Assembly (NCBI GenBank): GCA_030699485.1
Contig: JAUYMM010000020.1
Location: 1-6,592, forward strand
Length of the DNA: 6,592 nucleotides
Source: Candidatus Woesebacteria bacterium
GTDB taxonomy: Bacteria; Patescibacteriota; Microgenomatia; UBA8517
Direction of reading: 5' to 3'
This document shows positions 1 through 5,115 of this stretch, one piece after another (within the stretch, counting starts at the first letter, position 1; every line of letters starts with the position of its first letter). The notes beneath the pieces are model-generated. The model was not told the origin of the DNA. It ran no database searches and was given only the letters and a program-made list of their open reading frames with translations. The position numbers and the translations under genes were made by a program.

Positions 1-486
1 ATGCAAACACTTATACTTCCAGGATATTCTAAAAAAAACAAGGAATGGGCGGACGAGGTTACTAAAAATTTAAAAACAGAAGGTGTTATTCGTCCGTTTT
101 ACTGGATGCATTGGACAGACGAAAATAGTAAATTTGATCCTCAGGAAAAGGCAGAATTAATAATAAAACATATTAGAGGTGAAAAAATAAATATTATTGC
201 AAAGTCAATTGGGACTTTAGTTGCAAGTTTGGTATCTCAAACTATTCCTGAACAAGTAGACAAAATTATTTTTTGTGGAATTCCATTAAAAAGTTTAAAT
301 GAAGAAGAAATCGAATTAATTAAGAAATGTATAGTATCTAAAAAGAAAAAGTTTGTTGGTTTTCAAAACATTAATGACCCTCTTGGTAGTTTTGATGAAG
401 TTAAAGGTTTTGGTAATGTCAAAATGACTAACCGAGATGATCATAGCTATCCATTTTTTGACGAGTTTAATGAGTTTTTAATTTGA
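1..486 (+). CDS. small alpha/beta-hydrolase-fold protein
   Basis: A 161-aa protein with the outline of a small serine hydrolase of the RBBP9/YdeN kind. The first strand runs straight into a Gly loop (TLILPGYS, residues 3-10). A nucleophile elbow follows the next hydrophobic strand (INIIAKSIGT, Ser69), then a plausible acid (Asp126 in NINDPLG) and a late His148 in RDDHSYP. This Ser-Asp-His order and spacing fit the fold. The elbow reads A-x-S-x-G instead of the usual G-x-S-x-G, which small hydrolases tolerate. Family members are cytosolic esterases or proteins of unknown substrate, and no substrate can be read here. The ATG is the first base of the window, so an upstream start cannot be excluded, but the N-terminus looks natural. 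The TGA stop lies inside the -35 hexamer of the next gene. Confidence 0.8.
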   Translation: MQTLILPGYSKKNKEWADEVTKNLKTEGVIRPFYWMHWTDENSKFDPQEKAELIIKHIRGEKINIIAKSIGTLVASLVSQTIPEQVDKIIFCGIPLKSLNEEEIELIKKCIVSKKKKFVGFQNINDPLGSFDEVKGFGNVKMTNRDDHSYPFFDEFNEFLI

Positions 487-515
487 CAAATTTTAAAAAG
501 GATATACTATATAAT
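483..515 (+). promoter_or_regulatory. promoter for the 70-aa gene, likely leaderless
   Basis: A consensus TTGACA lies at 483-488, overlapping the TGA stop of the hydrolase gene. Several -10 candidates follow: TATACT (503-508), TACTAT (505-510, spacer 16) and a perfect TATAAT (510-515). TATAAT lies 21 nt from the -35, which is long, but it would place the transcript start at the ATG at 521. The nearest purine run (AAGGA, 498-502) is 18 nt from the ATG, too far for a ribosome binding site. A promoter here is well supported; the exact -10 is not. Confidence 0.6.
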
Positions 516-520
516 TAATT

Positions 521-733
521 ATGAAAGATAGATTACAAGAAACAGGAATGTATGGAGGTTGGAAAAGGGTTGGTAAGGATATGTATGTTGCACAAATTCC
601 TGTTATTCCTCAATCAAAAGATTTTGTTGATTTTGCGCGCCAGTCCAGAGCTAGATGGGATATAGTTGCTTATTTAAAAAGTAAACTTTCAAAATCTCCA
701 ACGAGTGGTACCCCAATGGAAGCTAAGAAATAA
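521..733 (+). CDS. hypothetical 70-aa protein
   Basis: A short basic protein with no family I recognise. It has no signal peptide and no membrane span, so it is probably cytosolic. The N-terminal half is Gly/aromatic-rich (MYGGWKRVGKDMYV, residues 10-23), followed by a Pro-containing strand-like segment (AQIPVIPQSKDF). A probable amphipathic helix with paired Arg and Trp comes next (FARQSRARWDIVAYLKSKL, about 38-56), and the tail is polar and disordered. The conserved-looking Trp14 and Trp46 and the ordered hydrophobic pattern argue for a real gene. So does the promoter directly in front and the ATG at leaderless distance from a TATAAT. It is monocistronic, with 62 nt and a second promoter before the next gene. 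A nucleic-acid- or peptide-binding role would be a guess. Confidence 0.65.
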   Translation: MKDRLQETGMYGGWKRVGKDMYVAQIPVIPQSKDFVDFARQSRARWDIVAYLKSKLSKSPTSGTPMEAKK

Positions 734-755
734 TTTTTTATACAAAAAGATGTAT

Positions 756-784
756 TTGACTTTTGGTTTCCTTCGGCATATAAA
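756..784 (+). promoter_or_regulatory. promoter of the polymerase cassette
   Basis: TTGACT (756-761), a 17-nt spacer and TATAAA (779-784) form a good sigma70-type promoter. The predicted start near 791 leaves a leader of about 5 nt before the ATG at 796, with no Shine-Dalgarno sequence. No LexA-like inverted repeat was recognised around it, so SOS control of the polymerase is not evident. Confidence 0.65.
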
Positions 785-795
785 TAATATAGTAT

Positions 796-1026
796 ATGCA
801 AACGATAGCCGAAAAAGTGAGTGTAATTTTAGAGGATAATATTCCTATATCTATTACTTGGAAAAATAGAGATTATAAAATTACTAAAATTGGACTTCAC
901 CATGATTATTATGAAGGAAAAGTTTTAATGCATGTATTTTCTGTTTTATCAGATAGTTTATTTTTAAAATTAAAATTAAATACAAAACATTTAACATGGA
1001 ATTTAATGGAAATCGATCAAACATAA
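796..1026 (+). CDS. DUF6504-like small protein, partner of the Y-family polymerase
   Basis: A 76-aa protein that by eye resembles the small DUF6504-type domain found beside error-prone polymerase genes in other bacteria. The pattern is an I-P-[IV]-[SR]-[IF]-x-W-[KR]-x-R-x-Y block (residues 16-27 here) followed by strands (KITKIGLHH, VLMHVFSVL). It ends in an FLKLKL...HLTWNLMEI segment (56-73). This looks like a small beta barrel with a terminal strand. No catalytic residues are visible and the protein is cytosolic. Its last 31 bases overlap the polymerase start in another frame, and the two genes share one promoter, so they should be co-expressed and translationally coupled. A role in polymerase binding or regulation is inferred from context; the family match is from memory and not verified. 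Confidence 0.75.
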   Translation: MQTIAEKVSVILEDNIPISITWKNRDYKITKIGLHHDYYEGKVLMHVFSVLSDSLFLKLKLNTKHLTWNLMEIDQT

Positions 1027-2195
1027 TTCATCTTGATATCAATTCTTGCTTTGCAACAATTGAGCAACAAGCAAATCCTAATTTGCGTAACAAACCAATT
1101 GTTGTTGCAGCCTATACTACACTTTCAGGTTGTATTTTAGCAGCTTCAATAGAAGCAAAAAAATTAGGTATTAAAACTGGAATGAGAGTAAAAGATGCAA
1201 AACAAATTTATCCTCGTCTTATTGTTCTTGTACCAGATCCTCCAAAATATAGATTTGTTCACAAAAAAATTAAAAGAATTCTAGGCGAATTCTCAAGTAA
1301 TGTAATTTCTAAATCTATTGATGAGTTTGTGTTTCACCTCGACTTGTTAGGCGAAGCTGACACAAGAAGGGTTAGTATTAAAATTAAAGAAAGAATAAAA
1401 AAAGAAGTAGGTGAATATATAACTGTTTCAATTGGAATATCAACTAATAGATATTTAGCTAAAATTGCCAGTAATTTACAAAAACCTGATGGACTCTGCG
1501 AGATAAACAAAGAAAATTTTAAAGAAGTTTTTACAAAACTTAAATTAACCGATTTAACAGGAATTAAGATAGGTAATTCAACAAGACTTAATCTTTATGG
1601 TATTAAAACAGTTTTAGAATTTTATAACTCACCTATTTGGAAATTGAAACTTGCCTTTGGTGGTATTGTAGGATTATATTGGCACACAAGGTTACATGGA
1701 TATGAAATTGACAATTTTAAATCATTAAAAAAAACTTATGGTAACTCGTATGCCCCACCTCCCAATAAAGCTCATTTAAAACTTGAAATACTTTCTAAAC
1801 TTTGCCAAAAAACAGGTTATAGATTAAGAAAAGCTGGATTTGTAGCAAATGGAATTCATTTATCAATATCATATAGAGATGGTAACTATTGGCACAAAAG
1901 TATAAAAACAAAAAGAACAATTTTTGAAAGTGGAGATATTTATAAAGAAGCAATTAACTTACTTAATGAAAATTTATCAATTGAATTGCCACGAGTAATT
2001 TCTGTTAACGTTTTTTCGTTGCAAGCGGCGAAGCATTTACAGCTTGATATTTTTTCTGATGAAATTAAAAAGACTCAGTTAGTAACTGCAATAGATAAAA
2101 TTAATAATAAATGGGGATTATATACAATACATCCTGCGAGGATGAGTGTTGACTCTACAGTTGTTCAAGACCGGATAAGCTTTGGCCAAGTTTAA
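996..2195 (+). CDS. dinB: Y-family translesion DNA polymerase (DinB/UmuC type)
   Basis: A 399-aa, full-length lesion-bypass polymerase. Palm motif I is HLDINSCFATIEQQ (residues 12-25), with metal ligand Asp14 and Phe19 at the steric-gate position. The second acidic position of DinB is Asn16, as in UmuC-like members. The catalytic SIDE is at 107-110. The family signature VSIGIST...LAKIASNLQKPDG spans 144-166. A helix-hairpin-helix thumb (LTGIKIGNSTRLNLYGI) spans about 187-203, and the little-finger domain about 245-345. QLDIF (349-353) matches the QLxLF beta-clamp binding motif, and the C-terminus ends RISFGQV as in intact relatives. ATG 996 is the only start upstream of motif I and gives a 31-nt overlap with the preceding gene. 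No umuD-like gene is adjacent. The 3' end overlaps the convergent DUF192 gene by 41 bp. DinB versus UmuC/ImuB naming is uncertain. Confidence 0.93.
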   Translation: MEFNGNRSNIIHLDINSCFATIEQQANPNLRNKPIVVAAYTTLSGCILAASIEAKKLGIKTGMRVKDAKQIYPRLIVLVPDPPKYRFVHKKIKRILGEFSSNVISKSIDEFVFHLDLLGEADTRRVSIKIKERIKKEVGEYITVSIGISTNRYLAKIASNLQKPDGLCEINKENFKEVFTKLKLTDLTGIKIGNSTRLNLYGIKTVLEFYNSPIWKLKLAFGGIVGLYWHTRLHGYEIDNFKSLKKTYGNSYAPPPNKAHLKLEILSKLCQKTGYRLRKAGFVANGIHLSISYRDGNYWHKSIKTKRTIFESGDIYKEAINLLNENLSIELPRVISVNVFSLQAAKHLQLDIFSDEIKKTQLVTAIDKINNKWGLYTIHPARMSVDSTVVQDRISFGQV

Positions 2196-2652
2196 TGCCA
2201 AATTTATCGCTAAATCCAGCATTAACTTCCAAGACATAATTTATGTCATCAGGTGCTGGGTATTTAGTTAGTTTACTATCGATAACATTTGGTTCAGGCT
2301 TTACATCTTTATCAATTCCAATAATTATATTGTCATTAATCCAAATAATATCGAGTGGGATTTTTGTATCTTTCATCCAAAAGACAAGTTTTGATTTTTT
2401 GGAAAAAACAAAAACCATACCAGAGTTTTCATCTAATTTTGTTCTATTTGATAATCCCCTTGCTCTTTCTTCATTAGTTTTAGCTACTTCAACTTGAATT
2501 TCTGTGTCATTTATCTTAATTGTCTTATGACTAGAGCTTGGAGTTGGTGTTATTTTTTTAAATAAAGAATCAAATTTTCCCTGAGATAAAAAACCTACAA
2601 AACTAATAAAAACTGCAACAGCTATAATAGGAAGGAAAATTGATTTGAACAT
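2155..2652 (-). CDS. membrane-anchored DUF192 protein
   Basis: A 165-aa protein with an N-terminal membrane segment (about residues 4-24), a Thr/Pro/Ser linker (35-42), then a complete DUF192 domain. Family hallmarks are VEVAKTNEERARGLSNR (54-70), GMVFVF (78-83), FWMKDTKIPLDIIWI (91-105) and YVLEVNAGF (139-147). The domain would sit outside the membrane, either anchored or released if the segment acts as a signal peptide. DUF192 proteins form a small beta fold of unsettled function, often secreted. It is the last gene of the envelope operon. Its ATG shares one base with the preceding TAA (TAATG), implying translational coupling. Its 3' end overlaps the polymerase gene on the other strand by 41 bp. 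There is no clear terminator at the junction. Confidence 0.92.
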   Translation of the reverse strand: MFKSIFLPIIAVAVFISFVGFLSQGKFDSLFKKITPTPSSSHKTIKINDTEIQVEVAKTNEERARGLSNRTKLDENSGMVFVFSKKSKLVFWMKDTKIPLDIIWINDNIIIGIDKDVKPEPNVIDSKLTKYPAPDDINYVLEVNAGFSDKFGIKLGQSLSGLEQL

Positions 2653-2888
2653 TAATTTATTTGGGCTTCAATCTGGTCGAGTTCTGCGTCAAGATTTGTA
2701 AGATCTGTTTCTGTTAAATCTTTTTCTATATCTTCAACAGTATCTAATTCAGAAACAGTTTCAACTTTTGTAATTTCTCTCTCAAAAGTTTTTGGAGATA
2801 CTAATTCCTTAGATGACATTAAATAACCAAATACTGCTAAAACTATAACCAATATTGCCAGTAAAGATATAACTAATTTACTTTTCAT
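2652..2888 (-). CDS. small single-span membrane protein with acidic extracellular tail
   Basis: A 78-aa protein of no family I can name. It has a short basic start (MKSK), one hydrophobic span (about residues 5-24), then an extracellular tail rich in Glu, Asp, Thr and Leu. The tail ends in a helical heptad-like stretch (LTNLDAELDQIEAQI, 63-77). It is probably an anchored protein whose tail pairs with another coiled-coil partner, possibly the neighbouring 176-aa helical protein. It overlaps that gene by 11 nt at the start and touches the DUF192 start by one nt at the end, so all are translated from one message. Function is unknown; the operon context suggests an envelope role. Confidence 0.8.
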   Translation of the reverse strand: MKSKLVISLLAILVIVLAVFGYLMSSKELVSPKTFEREITKVETVSELDTVEDIEKDLTETDLTNLDAELDQIEAQIN

Positions 2889-3408
2889 TTGTAGCTCCTA
2901 TTCTTAATCCTTTAATTTCCCCAATTGATTTAACCAAAGCAGAGTGAACTGCTTTTAGTTTATTTTTAATTGAATCTAAAGTAACTTTTGTTTCTTTAAA
3001 AGCCATTTTTGCATCGTCAGCTTCTGGAATACTTGCCAAACTAGTCTTAAAAATATCAATTTCCTCATTGGCACTTGCTAAATTAGTTTTTGCCTCAGTT
3101 ACTGCATCCTTAGCTAGTTTAGTACTTATATCAGTATCTGAAGCATCAATTTTTGCAATTCTTGCATCAATTCTGTCAATTAATTTTTGAAGTCTTTCAA
3201 CCACTGCATCTAATCTGATCGTCATTTTATTAGAAAAGGACATAATTCGTTCTCTTTTGGCAGCAGTTATCTTGATTTTTCTTTCTTCTCTTTTCTCTTC
3301 TCTTTGAACTCTCACTCCTACGCCTTGAGCAAAAATATTTGGAGCAAAAACTAAACTCAAAAATATGCCTGCAATTAGTAAGGACTTCATGGCGGAGCTG
3401 GATATCAT
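2878..3408 (-). CDS. secreted helical coiled-coil protein
   Basis: A protein of up to 176 aa with a signal peptide (hydrophobic 10-22, likely cut after FAPNIFA at about 27). A highly charged linker follows (REEKREERKIK, about 35-45), then a long helical region (about 48-165) with Leu/Ile repeats such as RLQKLIDRIDARIAKID. The all-helical, charged, Cys-free mature part recalls periplasmic helical chaperone or DUF5667-like proteins, but I cannot assign a family. Two starts are possible. ATG 3408 follows the previous stop by 10 nt. ATG 3390 gives a more typical signal peptide (MKSLLIAGIF). Neither has a Shine-Dalgarno. A TATTAT at 3413-3418 could supply a secondary promoter, which would favour the 3390 start. 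It is the second gene of a four-gene operon and overlaps the next by 11 nt. Confidence 0.82.
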   Translation of the reverse strand: MISSSAMKSLLIAGIFLSLVFAPNIFAQGVGVRVQREEKREERKIKITAAKRERIMSFSNKMTIRLDAVVERLQKLIDRIDARIAKIDASDTDISTKLAKDAVTEAKTNLASANEEIDIFKTSLASIPEADDAKMAFKETKVTLDSIKNKLKAVHSALVKSIGEIKGLRIGATNEK

Positions 3409-3418
3409 GTAAATAATA

Positions 3419-3535
3419 CTAGACTATTAAAATAAACAATGCAAGTACACTAAAAAAGACAACAATTGGAATAAAAAGTAAAAGAACAGATAGAGTATCT
3501 ACCTCCTTCTTTTTAAATGTATGAATAGTGTCCAT
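3419..3535 (-). CDS. 38-aa single-span membrane peptide, first gene of the envelope operon
   Basis: A short open frame of ATG, 38 codons and TAG. It encodes a polar, basic head (MDTIHTFKKKEVDTL) and then a continuous hydrophobic stretch of about 22 residues (roughly 16-38, SVLLLFIPIVVFFSV and onward). This is a clean single transmembrane helix ending at the stop, with the KKK favouring a cytosolic N-terminus. The main support is the promoter: an extended -10 (TGATACAAT) ends exactly 6 nt before the ATG, so transcription would start on the A of the ATG. The stop lies 10 nt before the next gene, on the same strand. Odd: a perfect AAGGAGGT (3501-3508) lies inside the frame with no usable start codon after it. 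It is below usual gene-finder length limits and could be missed or spurious. Confidence 0.6.
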   Translation of the reverse strand: MDTIHTFKKKEVDTLSVLLLFIPIVVFFSVLALFILIV

Positions 3536-3541
3536 GTAAGT

Positions 3542-3550
3542 ATTGTATCA
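3542..3550 (-). promoter_or_regulatory. extended -10 promoter of the envelope operon
   Basis: TGATACAAT on the minus strand is a TGn-extended -10 with a 5/6 hexamer. It is followed by exactly 6 nt and the ATG at 3535, the geometry of a leaderless transcript. The -35 region is weak (TTAAAT at 3565-3570, spacer 17), as expected when an extended -10 is used. The same nonamer precedes the methyltransferase gene. Confidence 0.65.
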
Positions 3551-3600
3551 TGTAATTAGAGTCTATTTAATAATAGGGACTACGTCAATACTAGTGTAAA

Positions 3601-3657
3601 ACCCGCAAAATCACGGGTACAATAGGTATTGCATACCGCAAAATCACGTGTATAATA
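3601..3657 (+). repeat. two-copy 33-bp-spaced direct repeat with palindromic copy, putative operator
   Basis: A 13-bp core, CCGCAAAATCACG, occurs at 3603-3615 and again at 3636-3648, 33 bp apart, about three helical turns. Similarity continues past the core through a -10-like end (TACAAT in copy 1 at 3618-3623, TATAAT in copy 2 at 3651-3656). Copy 1 is also an inverted repeat, with arms ACCCG (3601-3605) and CGGGT (3614-3618) around CAAAATCA. In copy 2 only the inner part of the palindrome survives, and its right arm has become the -10 of the ATPase gene. The layout suggests a protein-binding operator covering the promoter, or two alternative start sites. The binding protein is unknown; autoregulation through the ATPase's winged-helix part is a guess. 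Confidence 0.7.
3651..3656 (+). promoter_or_regulatory. -10 of the DUF4143 ATPase gene, leaderless
   Basis: A perfect TATAAT lies 7 nt before the ATG at 3664, with no Shine-Dalgarno between them, so the transcript should start at or next to the ATG. The -35 is poor (ATTGCA or TTGCAT near 3628-3634). The hexamer sits in the end of the second direct-repeat copy. Confidence 0.65.
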
Positions 3658-3663
3658 TAAAGT

Positions 3664-4908
3664 ATGGTAAATATGATCAAAAGGAAAATATACTCAAAGC
3701 TAGTTACACACCTCAAAAATCCTGAAATTACAATGTTGGTGGGCTCAAGACAGGCAGGTAAAACTACTTTGATGGAGTTGCTAAAATCTGAATTAAAAAC
3801 TCGGGGTGAAGAAACTTGTAGTTTTAATCTAGAAAGAGAAGAAGATCAGCCCTTTTTTAAAAATCAAATGGCATTAGTAGAAAGATTAAAACTTAAATTT
3901 GGTAATAAAAAAGGCTATGTTTTTATTGATGAAATTCAAAGGCTTGAAAATGCAGGACTATTTTTAAAAGGTATTTATGATAGAAAATTGCCATATAAAT
4001 TTGTGGTAACAGGCTCTGGAAGTTTGGAATTAAAAGAAAAAATTCATGAATCGTTAGCTGGAAGAAAAAGAATATTTGAAATTTCAACACTTAGTTTGGA
4101 GGAATTTGTAAATTTTAAAACTGAATATCAATATGAAGGTAAACTTAAAGACTTTTTTAGGATTGATGAACAAACGTCAAATCGCTTAATGAAAGAATAT
4201 TTGTTGTGGGGTGGCTATCCTAGAGTAGTTTTAGCTCAAAAAGAGTCAGACAAAATTGCTACGTTAGATGATATTTATCATAGTTATTTAGAAAAAGATA
4301 TTAAACAACTTTTGGGTGTGATAAAGGGTGAGGAATTTACAAAATTATTAATGATTCTTGCCGATCAAGTAGGTATGGTGGCTAATGTTTCAGAGATTAG
4401 TTCAACTCTAGGAATTGATAGAGAAACTACAAAAAGATATCTCTGGTTTCTTAAAAAAACATTTATTATTGATGAAGTCAGACCATTTTATAAAAACTTA
4501 AGAAAAGAACTAACCAAACGGTCAGTTTTTTATTTTAATGATTTAGGAATGAGAAATTATATATTGAATAAACTTAATCAAAAGAATTTAGAAGTTGATG
4601 GTGGGTTTTTATTTCAAAACTTAGTTTATTTTTCTTTAAAAGAAATTACATCAACAGAACCAACCAAAATTAACTATTGGAGAACTTTAGACGGAGCAGA
4701 AGTTGATTTTATTATAAACTCTGGGTCTGGTGTTTGGCCAATCGAAATAAAGTATTCAAAACTTAAAGAAATAAAAAAGACTAGATCAATGACTAGTTTT
4801 ATTGATGCCTATAAGCCAAAAAAAATGACAATTGTTAATCTAAATTTAAACAAAACAGAACAAATTAATAATGTTGAGTTTGAAGCAAAAACATTACTCG
4901 AGATATAA
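3664..4908 (+). CDS. AAA ATPase with DUF4143 domain
   Basis: A 414-aa protein with the standard layout of the AAA_14/DUF4143 ATPases common in archaea and CPR bacteria. Walker A is GSRQAGKT (27-34) and Walker B is VFIDE (86-90). A sensor-like VVTGSGS spans 114-120. The AGRKRIFEISTLSLEEF block (132-148) matches the family GR...PLSxxEF motif. A winged-helix region lies at about 228-270. The C-terminal part resembles a PD-(D/E)xK nuclease fold, with EVD (346-348) and EIK (361-363). The usual Glu of the preceding G-x-x-x-E-N motif is Gln318 here (FLFQNLV), which may matter if the fold is catalytic. The cellular role is unresolved for the family. The start was chosen by the -10 seven nt upstream; Met4 is an alternative. 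Its stop lies 6 nt from the convergent tRNA. Confidence 0.93.
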   Translation: MVNMIKRKIYSKLVTHLKNPEITMLVGSRQAGKTTLMELLKSELKTRGEETCSFNLEREEDQPFFKNQMALVERLKLKFGNKKGYVFIDEIQRLENAGLFLKGIYDRKLPYKFVVTGSGSLELKEKIHESLAGRKRIFEISTLSLEEFVNFKTEYQYEGKLKDFFRIDEQTSNRLMKEYLLWGGYPRVVLAQKESDKIATLDDIYHSYLEKDIKQLLGVIKGEEFTKLLMILADQVGMVANVSEISSTLGIDRETTKRYLWFLKKTFIIDEVRPFYKNLRKELTKRSVFYFNDLGMRNYILNKLNQKNLEVDGGFLFQNLVYFSLKEITSTEPTKINYWRTLDGAEVDFIINSGSGVWPIEIKYSKLKEIKKTRSMTSFIDAYKPKKMTIVNLNLNKTEQINNVEFEAKTLLEI

Positions 4909-4914
4909 GGTTAG

Positions 4915-4996
4915 TGCCGGAGACTGGAATTGAACCAGCAAGGATTGCTCCACAGGTTCCTAAAACCTGCGCGTCTACCAATTTCGCCACTCCGGC
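4915..4996 (-). tRNA. tRNA-Leu (anticodon UAG)
   Basis: An 82-nt cloverleaf reads on the minus strand. The acceptor stem is GCCGGAG/CTCCGGC with discriminator A73. The D arm is GCG...CGC with GG in the loop. The anticodon stem CAGGT/ACCTG holds loop TTTAGGA, which gives anticodon TAG. A class II long variable arm (GGA-GCAA-TCC) and a T arm with loop TTCAATT complete it. A73 and the long variable arm fit leucine. CCA is not encoded (CTA follows), so it must be added after transcription. There is no T-run terminator before the convergent ATPase stop codon. Confidence 0.97.
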
Positions 4997-5009
4997 ATCT
5001 TACATTTAA

Positions 5010-5018
5010 AGTATAACA
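5010..5018 (-). promoter_or_regulatory. probable extended -10 promoter of tRNA-Leu
   Basis: TGTTATACT on the minus strand is a TGn-extended -10 with a 5/6 hexamer. It ends 13 nt before the first tRNA base, leaving a 5' leader of about 7 nt. There is no recognisable -35. The intrinsic terminator just upstream would insulate the tRNA from the small RNA, which makes a separate tRNA promoter likely. Confidence 0.55.
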
Positions 5019-5027
5019 TTTTTAGGT

Positions 5028-5059
5028 AAAAAAAAGCCCCTCCTTTAACAGAGGGGCTT
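5028..5059 (-). terminator. strong intrinsic terminator
   Basis: A perfect 9-bp stem, AAGCCCCTC/GAGGGGCTT (5051-5059 and 5034-5042), has an 8-nt loop and runs into a tract of 8 T on the minus strand. The other strand has no T tract after the stem, so it works in one direction only. It ends the small RNA and any read-through from the methyltransferase, and lies 32 nt before the tRNA. Confidence 0.92.
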
Positions 5060-5108
5060 GTAAAAATTCTAACGCCTTACACTGCAAGCAGTGAAAGCCT
5101 CAAAACGT
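5028..5108 (-). ncRNA. putative orphan small RNA, about 80 nt
   Basis: A near-perfect promoter (5116-5144) and an intrinsic terminator bracket about 80 nt with no start codon and no tRNA, so this looks like a dedicated RNA gene. The 5' half folds into a hairpin with stem CACTG/CAGTG and a stable CUUG tetraloop (5080-5093 region). Past a U-U mismatch it is extended by CUU/AAG, and possibly by an outer ACG/CGU. A short AU-rich linker then leads to the terminator hairpin. The 5' segment GAGGCUU (5095-5101) can also pair with the terminator's left arm, AAGCC...UC, which would be an antiterminator-like alternative. I do not recognise an RNA family. It could be a trans-acting sRNA or an attenuating leader for the tRNA; the first seems likelier because the tRNA has its own -10. 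The start is estimated. Confidence 0.7.
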
Positions 5109-5115
5109 AATTAGT

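Noticed and set aside
765..778. UUCG-type hairpin (CCTTCGGC) as a terminator after the 70-aa gene
   Set aside because: Only one or two closing pairs are possible and no T tract follows; the bases are part of the promoter spacer.
2181..2202. Inverted repeat TTTGGC/GCCAAA across the polymerase stop as a bidirectional terminator
   Set aside because: Only 6 bp with a 10-nt loop, no T tract of useful length on either strand, and it lies within coding sequence of the DUF192 gene.
2243..2497. 84-codon open frame on the + strand inside the DUF192 gene
   Set aside because: Antisense shadow of a well-supported DUF192 domain; its product has low-complexity hydrophobic sequence and no promoter or partner.
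3563..3576. Palindrome CTATT-TAAT-AATAG between the divergent promoters
   Set aside because: Short, AT-only and expected by chance in this composition; no second copy seen.
3601..3657. CRISPR-like array
   Set aside because: Only two copies, imperfect, with a 20-bp gap and an embedded promoter; no cas gene in the window.
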